The notes under the pieces were generated by a model. That model searched no databases and was not told the origin of the DNA. It worked only from the letters and a program-made list of their open reading frames with translations. DNA of 64,000 nucleotides. It comes from CBDCNH01 sp965219015 (lineage in GTDB: Bacteria > Pseudomonadota > Alphaproteobacteria > Rhodobacterales > Rhodobacteraceae). A program made the translations under genes and the position numbers. The stretch lies in the NCBI GenBank assembly GCA_965219015.1, contig CBDCNH010000011.1, positions 620,001 through 684,000 of the forward strand, in the 5' to 3' direction. Below are positions 17,492 to 26,010 of this stretch, in pieces. Each line of letters opens with the position of its first letter. The first letter of the stretch is position 1.

Positions 17492-18111
17492 TCGTCAGCG
17501 GGGCAAAGTGCCATGCCGTACGGAGGCTCGGGCGGGGCCCTCCCTCGTGCCGTGCGGCGTGCTTGCCTCAGGCCCGGAGGCGCATCCAACCCGGGTGGGC
17601 GAAGCCTTGCGCTTCGACCGTCGGACGGGTCGCCGTCATGGTGCGGCGGAGGCACGGCCTCGTGTCGCCGCAGGCCGTCAAGCCAGGCCGCGCGCCGCAG
17701 CCCGGGATTGGGGCCTCAGGGGCGCGGACCCGGACATCGAGCGGCAGATGCCTCGGGCCGCGTCGTGGCGCGAACCTCGCGGCGTCGTTCATGGACTGGA
17801 CCGGCTGTGCCCCGGCTGCGCCCACCGCCAGGAGCGGTCGAGACGCGGCGCGCCGGTTCCCCGAACCGCACCGCTCGAGACCGCCGGAGCGCCTGCATCA
17901 GAAGCCCGCGTCAACGGCGTCGGCCGTCGGGGCAGGGCTTCGGACCGGCGACGGCCCTGCCCTCATCCCCGACGTGGCCTCGAACCCGGCGAGATCGGCG
18001 ACAAGCTGCCCGGACAGGGTGACGACCAGGGGAGCCGGAACCGCTCGAGCCCCTTCTCCCTGAGTGCCGGGCCTCGCAGGCGCGGCGTCCGGATCGCAGG
18101 TGCAGCGCGCC
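17492..18111. other. Stretch without a supportable gene
   Basis: From the catalase promoter to the stop of the VPLPA-tail gene no reading frame shows a recognisable domain, a good ribosome site or a plausible amino acid composition. Short Arg- and Pro-rich frames exist on both strands, as expected by chance in GC-rich DNA. No convincing IS end, tRNA or repeat array was found. It may be a worn-out gene remnant or a regulatory or spacer region. Confidence 0.6.
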
Positions 18112-19320
18112 TCAAGGGCTATCTTTGCGGTCAGCACCTCCCGCAGGCATCAGCAGGACGCCCCCTGTGAACATCCGACTGGCCCGGCGGCGGGCGAGGG
18201 CACGCGATGGAAGGGCCGCGGCGAGCAGGGCGGCGGCGAGGAGAGGCGCACCGCGAGGCAGAGGCACGATGGCCGGTGGCGTGGCGAGTTCGGTGAGGCT
18301 GGCAGCCTCGCCGTTGAAGTCGAACGCTTCCCACGACCGCAGCGTCAGCGCGAAGAGGTCCGCTCCGATGCCGAACGCGAGATGCACCACGTCGCCGTCG
18401 AGGCGGAACGCCGAGATGTCGCGGCGGCGGTAGCTGTCGAAGCGGATCACGTCGTCGCCGGGGCCGCCGTCGAGGACCGCCCCGCCCGCGAAATCGCCCG
18501 TGAAGCGCCCGAAGAAGCCGAGCGTATCGGCGCCGTCGCCGAGGTCGGCCGTGCCCGAGAGGCTCGAGCCCGCATAGAGGAGAAGCGCGTCGTCGCCCGC
18601 GCCGAGGTCGATGGCGCGCCCGCCGCGGCCCTCGATGAGGCCGGTGTCGAGCACCGTCTCCGCGCCCGCCCCGCCGAAGATGCCCGTGCCACCCGAAAGC
18701 GTGCCGCGGTTCTCGATGCGGCTGGTGCCCGCGCCCGTCACCGCGATGGCGGCGGCGGTGTCCGACCGGATCGTGGCGCCGGGGCGGTTGAGCACGCTGC
18801 CGCTTCCCATCGCGATGCCGCTCGCGGCGGTCGAGGCGATGCTGCCGGCGTTGTCGATCGCGCTGCCGAGGCCGCTGCGGATGCCCTCGTCGCGGCCGGT
18901 GATGGTCCCCGCGTTCGTCACCGTGAGCCCGGTCGTGGCGTCGATGCCGTGCCCCGTGCCCGAGATCGTGCCGCGGTTGGTGACGGTGAGCGAGGCCCGC
19001 CCGTCGATCCCGTCGGTGGCGGTGCGCGTTCCGGTGCCGGTGACGCGGCCGTCGCTCTCGACACGGACGCCGGTGCCGAGGATGCGGATCGCGTCGCTCG
19101 ATGAACGCGTGACGATGGCGCCTGGCAGGATCGTCAGCGAAAGGCTGTCGTCGGGATCGAGAAAGCCGTTGGTGTCGTTCCCCGAGCAGATCACCGCACC
19201 GCCCGGAGCCGGGTTCGTCGGCGTGCAGGCGGCATGGGCACGCGGCGCGAGACCCACCGCGAACGCCGCCGCGAGGAGCCAGGCGCCCCACGCGCGCCAA
19301 TGTCCGTACCCTGTCGTCAT
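18112..19320 (-). CDS. Secreted repeat protein with VPLPA-type C-terminal tail (copy B)
   Basis: Exported protein of 402 aa, function unknown. A signal peptide covers about residues 1-31 (hydrophobic core, cleavage after APRAHA). The mature N-terminus has two Cys and a CSGNDTNGF stretch like autotransporter passengers. A run of repeats of the type N-x-G-x-I / G-x-G-I follows to about residue 225, consistent with a beta-helix. An acidic Gly-rich region (GAGDDALL, GGPGDDVIRF) and a conserved globular part end in IVPLPRGAPLLAAALLAAALP and an Arg cluster. It then runs about 20 residues beyond the point where such tails normally end. Copy A lies 66 bases upstream on the same strand. Confidence 0.75.
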   Translation of the reverse strand: MTTGYGHWRAWGAWLLAAAFAVGLAPRAHAACTPTNPAPGGAVICSGNDTNGFLDPDDSLSLTILPGAIVTRSSSDAIRILGTGVRVESDGRVTGTGTRTATDGIDGRASLTVTNRGTISGTGHGIDATTGLTVTNAGTITGRDEGIRSGLGSAIDNAGSIASTAASGIAMGSGSVLNRPGATIRSDTAAAIAVTGAGTSRIENRGTLSGGTGIFGGAGAETVLDTGLIEGRGGRAIDLGAGDDALLLYAGSSLSGTADLGDGADTLGFFGRFTGDFAGGAVLDGGPGDDVIRFDSYRRRDISAFRLDGDVVHLAFGIGADLFALTLRSWEAFDFNGEAASLTELATPPAIVPLPRGAPLLAAALLAAALPSRALARRRASRMFTGGVLLMPAGGADRKDSP

Positions 19321-19386
19321 CCCCGTGCCCCCGGCTGCCCCGGAGACCACGGGTAACGAGCGAGGGTTAAGGGAACGTCACCTGCT

Positions 19387-20667
19387 TCAGGCGTTCCGGC
19401 GTCGCCGCACCAAGGCCAGTCCCCCGAGCGCCGGCACGAGGAGCAACGCCCCGGCGGGGAGCGGCACGGCGGCCGGGCCGTCGAGCAGGTCCGCGACGGT
19501 CGTCTCGGCGCCCGCAAAGGAGAAGCGCTCCCAGCCGCGCAGGTTCAGCGCAAAGAGATCCGTCCCAGACCCGAACGCGAGATGCAGCACGTCGCCGGCG
19601 AAGCTGAGGCCGCTGATGTCGTCGAGCCCGTAGCGCCCGAAGCTGACGCGGTCGCCTCCCGCCCCGCCGTCGAGGATCGCGCCGCCCGCAAACGCGCCGG
19701 AGAAGCGCCCGAGGACATCGAACCGGTCGTCGCCGGCTCCGAAGTCGGCGCCGCCGAGGAGGCTCGAACCCGCGAACGCGAGAAGCGCGTCGTCGCCGGC
19801 GCCGAGGTCGAGCGCGAGCCCGCCGCGGCCCTCGATGCGGCCACGGTTGACGACGGTCTGCGCGGCCATGTTGGCGCCGGCGCTTCCGTCCGCTCCGGCG
19901 CGAACCCCCGTCCGGCCGGCGATGAGCCCGGCGTTGCTGACGACCGAGGCGGTCTCGCTCGCGTCGAAGTCGATGCCCGCGGACCCGTCCGAGAGGATGC
20001 GGCCCCGCGCCATGTTGACGATCTCGCCACTGCCGAGGTCGATGCCATCCTGCGGGTCGGCGTTGCGCCGGGTGCTGCGGATCGTGCCGAAGTTGTGGAC
20101 GAACGCGCGCTCGCCGACGTGGATGCCATCCTCCGCGCCCGCGATCGCACCGCGGTTGATGACGTCGGCGCCGTCGCCGGTCTCGAAGCCGGTGCCGGTG
20201 GCGGAGGTGATGGTGCCGCGGTTGACGAGAAGCCCGAAGCGGCCGCGCCCGTTGCGGATCGCCGTGCCGGCAGCGTCGATGCGGCCCGCATTGCGAACGA
20301 CGACGCCCGGTTCGTCACCCGCGTCGATGCCGCGCCGTGCCGCGGTGATGCGTCCGCGGTTCTCCACCGTGATGAACGCGCCGCCCTGGACGCCGTCGCC
20401 CGCGGCCCCGCGACCGGCGATCGCGCCCTCGTTGCGAAGGTAGTTGCCGGTCCCGCGGATGCGGAGCGCCGCACCTTCGGCCTTGACCGACGCACCCCGG
20501 CGCACGGTCACGAAGAGCTGGTCGTTGCGGTCGCGGTAGCCCGCTTCGGTGCTGCCGGAGCAGCGCACCAGCGCCCCGGGCGCATCCTGGTCGGCGATGC
20601 AGCGGGCGAGCGCGGGCGTGCCCGCGACGGCCAGAGCGAAGGCGAGCGTCAGCATCGGTTTCGTCAC
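19387..20667 (-). CDS. Secreted repeat protein with VPLPA-type C-terminal tail (copy A)
   Basis: Exported protein of 426 aa, paralogue of the next gene. The GTG at 20667, behind GGAG, gives a short signal peptide (MTKPMLTLAFALAVAGTPALA). The mature N-terminus has two Cys and CSGSTEAGYRDRNDQ. At least ten N-x-G-x-I-type repeats form a likely beta-helix from residues 60 to 290. A Gly/Asp-rich part (LGAGDDALL, DGGAGGDRV) and a globular block containing DLFALNLRGWERF follow. The C-terminus AVPLPAGALLLVPALGGLALVRRRRNA is a classic VPLPA sorting tail: motif, hydrophobic helix, Arg cluster. The surface or outer-membrane role is inferred. No barrel domain is present. Confidence 0.78.
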   Translation of the reverse strand: MTKPMLTLAFALAVAGTPALARCIADQDAPGALVRCSGSTEAGYRDRNDQLFVTVRRGASVKAEGAALRIRGTGNYLRNEGAIAGRGAAGDGVQGGAFITVENRGRITAARRGIDAGDEPGVVVRNAGRIDAAGTAIRNGRGRFGLLVNRGTITSATGTGFETGDGADVINRGAIAGAEDGIHVGERAFVHNFGTIRSTRRNADPQDGIDLGSGEIVNMARGRILSDGSAGIDFDASETASVVSNAGLIAGRTGVRAGADGSAGANMAAQTVVNRGRIEGRGGLALDLGAGDDALLAFAGSSLLGGADFGAGDDRFDVLGRFSGAFAGGAILDGGAGGDRVSFGRYGLDDISGLSFAGDVLHLAFGSGTDLFALNLRGWERFSFAGAETTVADLLDGPAAVPLPAGALLLVPALGGLALVRRRRNA

Positions 20668-20827
20668 GCGGGTCGGTCTCCTCGGTCGGGCGCGAAGGAC
20701 GCCGTCAAGCGTCGTTAAGGCACCCGCACCGCCTTGGCCATGCCGTCCGGCGGATCGTCCCGTGCCGTGGCGCCCCTGGCGCGGCGATCCGCTCACCGGC
20801 ATCGCAAGTCTCCGCTCATCGTGCCCC

Positions 20828-20853
20828 GCCGCTCATCCCCGCCGCTCATCCCC
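20828..20853. repeat. 13-bp tandem repeat upstream of copy A
   Basis: GCCGCTCATCCCC occurs twice in tandem (20828-20840, 20841-20853), and a partial copy CCGCTCATC ends at 20820. It lies in the 191-base gap between the secreted protein gene and the cyclophilin stop. No function is evident. Confidence 0.6.
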
Positions 20854-20858
20854 TCCGG

Positions 20859-21422
20859 TCACGGCGCGACGCTGACCTTGGCCATCACGTCGGGATCGTC
20901 GACGGCGCCGCTCCTCGGGTCGCCGGTGCGGATGCCCTCGAGCACGTCCATGCCGGAGACGACCCGCCCGACGACCGTGTACTGGCCGTCGAGATGCGGC
21001 GCCGGCGCCAGGGTGAGGAAGAACTGGCTGTTCGCGCTGTCGGGATCGGCCGACCGCGCCATCCCCATCACGCCCGCGTCGAACGGGACGTCGGAGAATT
21101 CGGCAGCGAGATCCGGCATGTCCGACCCGCCGGTGCCCGCGCGCGCGAGGTCGCCGCCCGTTTTCCCGAAGGCCACGTCGCCGGTCTGCGCCATGAAGCC
21201 CGCGATGACGCGGTGGAACACCACGCCGTCGTAGGCGCCCGACTTCGCGAGCGCCGTCACGCGCGCGACGTGCTCGGGCGCCACGTCGGGCAGGAGGTCC
21301 ACGACGATGGTGCCGGGGTGGCTGCCCGCGACCTCGATGACGAGGTTGGGGCCGGGGCCGTCCTCGGCCGCCAACGCCGGGGCGGCGGCGAGGAGGAGCG
21401 CGGCGAGGAGCGCCCTAGACAT
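20859..21422 (-). CDS. Exported cyclophilin-type peptidyl-prolyl isomerase
   Basis: Cyclophilin (187 aa) catalysing cis-trans isomerisation of proline bonds, probably in the periplasm. A signal peptide of about 18 residues (MSRALLAALLLAAAPALA) precedes the domain. Active-site stretches are YDGVVFHRVIAGFMAQTGD near residue 63 (Arg of FHR), DSANSQFFL (Gln and Phe) and LDGQYTVVGRV near residue 145. The start overlaps the stop of the upstream paralogue by eight bases, so the two are translated from one message. This copy appears to be the secreted version of a duplicated pair. Confidence 0.9.
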   Translation of the reverse strand: MSRALLAALLLAAAPALAAEDGPGPNLVIEVAGSHPGTIVVDLLPDVAPEHVARVTALAKSGAYDGVVFHRVIAGFMAQTGDVAFGKTGGDLARAGTGGSDMPDLAAEFSDVPFDAGVMGMARSADPDSANSQFFLTLAPAPHLDGQYTVVGRVVSGMDVLEGIRTGDPRSGAVDDPDVMAKVSVAP

Positions 21423-21921
21423 CGGCGGCCACCTTGACCGAGATCATCCGGTCGGGGTTGCGCGGCGGCTCGCCCTTGGCGATGGCGTCGACGTGCTCCA
21501 TGCCGTCGATGACGCGGCCATAGACGGTGTACTGGCCGTTGAGGAAGTGGCCTTCCTTGAACATGATGAAGAACTGGCTGTTGGCCGAGTTCGGGCTCGA
21601 CGAGCGCGCCGCCCCGAGCACGCCCCGGTCGAATGGCAGCTTCGAGAACTCCGCGGGCAGGTCCGGCATGTCCGAGCCGCCGGTCCCGGCGCGCGCGGGC
21701 GTGTAGTCCTTCTCCATGTTGGCGTGCTCGACATCGCCGGTCTGCGCCATGAAGCCGTCGATCACCCGGTGGAACGCCACGTTGTCGTAGGCGCCTGCGC
21801 GCGCCAGCGCCTTGGCGCGCTCGACGTGCTTCGGCGCCACGTCCGGCAGCAGCGCCACCGTCACGGGGCCGTCCTTCAAGGTGATGATGAGCGTGTTCTC
21901 GGGATCGGTGATCGCGGCCAT
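21415..21921 (-). CDS. ppiB: Cytoplasmic cyclophilin-type peptidyl-prolyl isomerase
   Basis: Cyclophilin (168 aa) without a signal peptide, so presumably cytoplasmic. Active-site motifs are YDNVAFHRVIDGFMAQTGD near residue 44, NSANSQFFIMF near residue 100 and LNGQYTVYGRVIDG near residue 118. The ATG at 21921 follows GGAGG. The frame is open further upstream, but that extension overlaps the divergent pgk region and has no family similarity. It is transcribed first of the pair and overlaps the exported copy. The two differ in the segment before TGGSDMPDL. Confidence 0.9.
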   Translation of the reverse strand: MAAITDPENTLIITLKDGPVTVALLPDVAPKHVERAKALARAGAYDNVAFHRVIDGFMAQTGDVEHANMEKDYTPARAGTGGSDMPDLPAEFSKLPFDRGVLGAARSSSPNSANSQFFIMFKEGHFLNGQYTVYGRVIDGMEHVDAIAKGEPPRNPDRMISVKVAADV

Positions 21922-22045
21922 TCCGGGGCCTCCTTCTTGGGTCGCGCCGAACCTAGAGGCCCGGGACCGGGAGTTAAAGGGCGCAGGAGTTGACGTGGAC
22001 GGCCGCCCGCGCGACAGATCGTGCGGGACGATGGGGGAGCATGAC

Positions 22046-23236
22046 ATGGCGCGACATCTCGACGACCTTGTCATGGACGCCAAGCGCGTGCTTGTGCGCG
22101 TCGATCTCAACGTGCCCGTCGAGGACGGCCGCGTGACGGACGCCACGCGGATCGAGCGCACCGCCCCAACCATCGAGCGGATCCTCGCCGCCGGCGGTCT
22201 GCCGATCCTGCTCGCGCATTTCGGCCGCCCGAAGGGCAAGCCCGACCCGAAGTACTCGCTCGCCCAGGTGGTGCCCGCGCTCGAGGCGGCGCTGCCCGGC
22301 CATCGCGTGCGCTTTGCCGCCGATTGCGTCGGGCCGGACGCGGCGGGTGTCATCGCCACGGCGCGCCCCGGCGACGTCGTGCTCCTCGAGAACACCCGCT
22401 TCCATGCCGGCGAGGAGACCGACGACCCCGCGCTCGCCCGCGCGATGGCCGATCTCGGCGACCTCTACGTCAACGACGCCTTCTCGGCCGCACATCGCGC
22501 GCACGCTTCGACCGAAGGCATAGCCCGTCTGCTGCCGTCCGCGGCGGGGCTGCTCATGGCGGAGGAACTTGCCGCGCTCGAGGCCGCGCTCGGGAGCCCG
22601 GAGCGCCCCGTGGTCGCGGTGGTCGGCGGCGCCAAGGTCTCGACCAAGCTCGACCTTCTCGGGAACCTCGTCGGCAAGGTCGATCACCTCGTCATCGGCG
22701 GCGGGATGGCCAACACGTTCCTCGCGGCAGAGGGGATGGAGATCGGCACCTCGCTCGCCGAACGCGACCTCGTGGCCACCGCCCGCGAGATCCGACAGAA
22801 GGCCGCGGCGGCGGGCTGCACGGTACACCTGCCGTCCGACGTCGTCGTCGCGCGCGAGTTTCGTGCCGGGGCCGATGCCGAGACGCTGGCCGCGGACGAT
22901 TGCCCGGCGGACGCGATGATCCTCGACGCCGGGCCGGAGACGGTGGCCGAGGTGACCAAGGTCTTCGCCGCCTGCCGGACGCTGATCTGGAACGGACCGC
23001 TCGGGGCGTTCGAGCTGCCGCCCTTCGACGCCGCGACGATGGCGCTCGCCCGCGAGGCCGCGCGATTGACGCGGGAGGGCGGGCTCGTGTCGGTGGCGGG
23101 CGGCGGCGACACGGTCGCGGCGCTCAACGCGGCGGGGGTGGCGGACGCCTTCACCTACGTCTCGAGCGCGGGCGGCGCGTTCCTCGAATGGATGGAAGGC
23201 AAGACCCTGCCCGGCGTGGCGGCCCTCGAAGGCTGA
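22046..23236 (+). CDS. pgk: Phosphoglycerate kinase
   Basis: Glycolytic/gluconeogenic enzyme (396 aa) transferring phosphate between 1,3-bisphosphoglycerate and ADP. Family marks are RVDLNVPVEDGRV near residue 20, LAHFGRPKGK near residue 60, LLENTRFHAGEE near residue 113, the hinge motif VVGGAKVSTK near residue 192 and the nucleotide-binding VSVAGGGDTVAAL near residue 350. The ATG at 22046 was chosen for the GGGGGAG seven bases upstream. An in-frame ATG five codons earlier is less well placed. The next gene encodes an exported unknown, then a class I aldolase. Confidence 0.96.
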   Translation: MARHLDDLVMDAKRVLVRVDLNVPVEDGRVTDATRIERTAPTIERILAAGGLPILLAHFGRPKGKPDPKYSLAQVVPALEAALPGHRVRFAADCVGPDAAGVIATARPGDVVLLENTRFHAGEETDDPALARAMADLGDLYVNDAFSAAHRAHASTEGIARLLPSAAGLLMAEELAALEAALGSPERPVVAVVGGAKVSTKLDLLGNLVGKVDHLVIGGGMANTFLAAEGMEIGTSLAERDLVATAREIRQKAAAAGCTVHLPSDVVVAREFRAGADAETLAADDCPADAMILDAGPETVAEVTKVFAACRTLIWNGPLGAFELPPFDAATMALAREAARLTREGGLVSVAGGGDTVAALNAAGVADAFTYVSSAGGAFLEWMEGKTLPGVAALEG

Positions 23237-23280
23237 CCTTCACCGCGTCTTCACTTTTCCCGTGCGAGAGAGGGTGCACC

Positions 23281-24918
23281 ATGCTTTCGAACATCGGCCT
23301 TTCCGGACTTTTCCTCCTCGTCGCGCTCGCGAGCGGGTCCGCCGCGGACACGCGACCCGGCGTCTTCGGGTTCTGGGCGAACCGCTTCACGACGATCTAC
23401 GCCGAGGCCGGGCTGACGTTCCTGCGCGGCTACATGGATCTTCAGTACGACGGGCTCGCGATCGATGTCGCGAGCGGACAGGCGAGCATGACCAACGTGC
23501 GCTTCTGGCCCCGCATCGACGGCCGGTCCTGCCAGGGCCACATCGACCGCGTGTCCTGGCAGAGCAGCGGCTGGAGCACCGTGGACGAGCTTCGCATCGA
23601 GGTCGAACTCGTCGGCCTCTCCTTCCAGCCAAGCTGCCTGCCGCCCGATCTCGAGCCGGTGCTCGCCTCGCCGGATGCCGACCGCGTGACGGTGGACCGC
23701 GCCCAGATGCGCGTCCTCTACAGCTTCCCGGGGTCGGGCCTTCAGGCCAGCCTGCACGCGGACGCCACCGACATCGCCGTTCTCGACGCTCAGGCGACCT
23801 TCACCTACGTGGCCTTCGAGGCATCCGGCGCCGGCGACCCCGCACCCGTCGCCTACCTCGAGAGCGCGTCCCTGGCGCTCCGGAACCGCGGCGGCTGGGA
23901 GCGTGCGAAGGGCCTCCTGCCGGCCGAGATGCTGCGGCCGGACACGGTGGGGCTGGTGGCGCGCACGATGATCACGTCGATGCTGCAAGACCCCGCGAGC
24001 GGGGACGGCACGGAGCCGGATGCCGCACCCGAGCTGTCCGGGCCCGAGCTGTCGGAAGCCGGGCAGGCGCTGGCCGACACGGCCTCGGCCGAGGCCCAGC
24101 GCTTCGTCGTGGCAGGCGACCGCATCGCCATCGAGCTTCGTCCCGTTGGCGGCGAGGCCCGTCTCGACGCCGCACTCTTCGAGGCGCCCGTGGACCGCGA
24201 GGAGATCCTCCTGCGGCTCAACCCCGTCTTCGTCGCCCGGCCGTCGGCCGCCTTCCCCGAGATCGCGGCCGCGACGCTCCGGACCGCGACGCAGGCACCC
24301 GAGACGCTCGACGCGGCCGAGCGGTTCGACGCCGGCAAGGCGCTCGTCACCGGCAACGGCGCGCCGAAGAACACGGCACGGGGCCGCGCGCTTCTCGAGC
24401 CGCTCGCGGCATCGGGAGACGCCGAGGCGGCGCTCCTCCTCGCGCACGACGCCGAGGGCCGCGATCCCGAGCGCGCCTACCGCTTCGCCCTTGCCGGAGG
24501 TGCGGGCGGCGACGCGGCGGCAGGCGGCATCCTCGACCGCATCGAGGCGCAGCTCGACATGGACGCCATCCTGAGATTGCAGGAGGCGGGCCTCGGCGCG
24601 ACCGGGGGCGGCCCCGGCCTCCCGGGCGCGCTCCCCGACGAGGCCTTCGCCACGCTGGCCGCGGTGCGGGCGCAGGCGCTCGAACGGCTCGCCGGCAACG
24701 GCCAGACACGGTCCTACGCGCTGGCGTGGTTCTGGGCGACGCTCGGACAGGCCGCGGAAGACCCCGGATCGACGAGCTTGCTCGGCGAGATCGAGGCGAA
24801 GATGGCCGCCCGTGGCCCCGAGGCCGTCGCCGCTTTCGCCGAAGCGACCGCACCTCTCGCCGACCGCGCGCTCGACATCTGGATCGACCGCGACCTCGCG
24901 TCCCGCTTCGGGCGCTGA
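23281..24918 (+). CDS. Exported protein of unknown function between pgk and fba
   Basis: Protein of 545 aa not recognised as a known family. A signal peptide is clear at residues 1-22 (MLSNIGLSGLFLLVALASGSAA). The N-terminal 200 residues look like beta-rich domains, with paired Cys in RSCQGH and PSCLPP. The C-terminal third is Ala-rich and helical, with a weak Sel1/TPR-like stretch (ARGRALLEPLAASGDAEAALLLAHDAEGRDPERAYRF, split here only for description) from about residue 362. It probably acts in the periplasm. Its position inside a glycolytic gene cluster is unexplained. Coding character is good throughout. Confidence 0.7.
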   Translation: MLSNIGLSGLFLLVALASGSAADTRPGVFGFWANRFTTIYAEAGLTFLRGYMDLQYDGLAIDVASGQASMTNVRFWPRIDGRSCQGHIDRVSWQSSGWSTVDELRIEVELVGLSFQPSCLPPDLEPVLASPDADRVTVDRAQMRVLYSFPGSGLQASLHADATDIAVLDAQATFTYVAFEASGAGDPAPVAYLESASLALRNRGGWERAKGLLPAEMLRPDTVGLVARTMITSMLQDPASGDGTEPDAAPELSGPELSEAGQALADTASAEAQRFVVAGDRIAIELRPVGGEARLDAALFEAPVDREEILLRLNPVFVARPSAAFPEIAAATLRTATQAPETLDAAERFDAGKALVTGNGAPKNTARGRALLEPLAASGDAEAALLLAHDAEGRDPERAYRFALAGGAGGDAAAGGILDRIEAQLDMDAILRLQEAGLGATGGGPGLPGALPDEAFATLAAVRAQALERLAGNGQTRSYALAWFWATLGQAAEDPGSTSLLGEIEAKMAARGPEAVAAFAEATAPLADRALDIWIDRDLASRFGR

Positions 24919-24980
24919 CGCCCGTCAGCCTGCGCCGCGGGAAGATGATGCGACGGTCGCGGCCGTTACCGCTAACCGCG

Positions 24981-25009
24981 TTGCGTCGTCGGACGGGCTC
25001 GCCTAAGCA
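24981..25009 (+). promoter_or_regulatory. Possible promoter of the aldolase gene
   Basis: TTGCGT (24981-24986), a 17-base spacer and TAAGCA (25004-25009) form a moderate sigma70-like pair 29 bases before the aldolase ATG, in the 119-base gap after the exported-protein gene. Confidence 0.4.
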
Positions 25010-25037
25010 AACTCGGCACCCGACCGAGGAGACACCG

Positions 25038-25961
25038 ATGCAGGCCACACCGACCGTCGCGAAGATTCTCGCGAACTACGAGGGCGAGACCCCCGGCGTG
25101 AAGGCGAACCTCGCGCGCATGCTGATGGCGGGCCATCTCGGCGGCACCGGGCGGATGGTGATCCTGCCGGTCGACCAGGGCTTCGAGCACGGACCCGCAC
25201 GGTCCTTCGCGGCCAACCCCGCCGCCTACGATCCGCATTACCACTACCGGCTCGCCCTCGACGCGGGCCTCAACGCCTACGCGGCTCCGCTCGGGCCGCT
25301 CGAGGCCGGCGCCGACACCTTCGCGGGCGCGATCCCGACGATCCTCAAGGTGAACAGCGCGAACTCGCTGATGTCCGACACCGCCGGCAAGGACCAGGCG
25401 GTCACGGCCACGGTCGACGACGCGCTGCGGCTCGGCTGCGCGGCCATCGGCTTCACGATCTACCCGGGCTCGGACGCCGCACTCGGCATGTTCGAGGAGG
25501 TCCGCGCGATGCGCGCCGAGGCGGCGGCGAAGGGGCTCGCGACGGTGATCTGGTCCTACCCGCGCGGCGAGGCGCTCTCGAAGGAGGGCGAGACGGCGAT
25601 CGACATCGCGGCCTACGGCGCGCACATCGCGGCGCTCCTCGGCGCACATGTCATCAAGATCAAGCTCTCGACCGACCACCTCGAGCTCGCGGAGGCAAAA
25701 AAGGTCTATGAGGACGTGGGCATCCCCATCGCCGAGCAGGCCGAGCGGGTGCGGCACTGCGTCGAGGCGGCCTTCGCCGGACGGCGCATCGTGATCTTCT
25801 CGGGCGGCGCGCGGAAGGGCACCGAGGGCGTGCTCGAGGACGCGCGCGCGATCCGGGCGGGCGGCGGCAACGGCTCGATCATCGGCCGCAACGCCTTCCA
25901 GCGCCCGCGCGACGAGGCGCTGAAGCTCCTCGCCGACCTCGTGGCGATCTACCGCGAGTAG
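25038..25961 (+). CDS. fbaB: Class I fructose-bisphosphate aldolase (DhnA/FbaB type)
   Basis: Aldolase (307 aa) cleaving fructose 1,6-bisphosphate through a Schiff base. It belongs to the DhnA/archaeal-type class I family rather than the zinc class II family. Visible segments are ILPVDQGFEHGP near residue 43, GFTIYPGSDAAL, the Schiff-base Lys in HVIKIKLSTDH near residue 213 and the phosphate-binding IFSGGARKG near residue 252. The ATG at 25038 follows GAGGAGA. It lies with pgk upstream and the pyruvate dehydrogenase genes downstream, giving a local glycolytic cluster. Confidence 0.93.
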   Translation: MQATPTVAKILANYEGETPGVKANLARMLMAGHLGGTGRMVILPVDQGFEHGPARSFAANPAAYDPHYHYRLALDAGLNAYAAPLGPLEAGADTFAGAIPTILKVNSANSLMSDTAGKDQAVTATVDDALRLGCAAIGFTIYPGSDAALGMFEEVRAMRAEAAAKGLATVIWSYPRGEALSKEGETAIDIAAYGAHIAALLGAHVIKIKLSTDHLELAEAKKVYEDVGIPIAEQAERVRHCVEAAFAGRRIVIFSGGARKGTEGVLEDARAIRAGGGNGSIIGRNAFQRPRDEALKLLADLVAIYRE

Positions 25962-26010
25962 CCTGCCGCAGGTCAGCACATCTCGCAGAGCCGCGCGGTC
26001 TCCGCGGACA

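Noticed and set aside
17568..17825. 85-residue minus-strand frame upstream of catalase, considered as a small gene or IS remnant
   Set aside because: Composition is Arg/Pro/Ala-rich without any transposase motif, and no inverted repeats flank it.
17898..18137. 79-residue frame on the minus strand downstream of the VPLPA-tail gene
   Set aside because: It overlaps the 3' end of a real gene, has no recognisable domain and no good ribosome site.
18064..20718. Large plus-strand frames opposite the two secreted repeat proteins
   Set aside because: They mirror the Gly/Asp repeats of the minus-strand genes. Signal peptides and sorting tails exist only on the minus strand.
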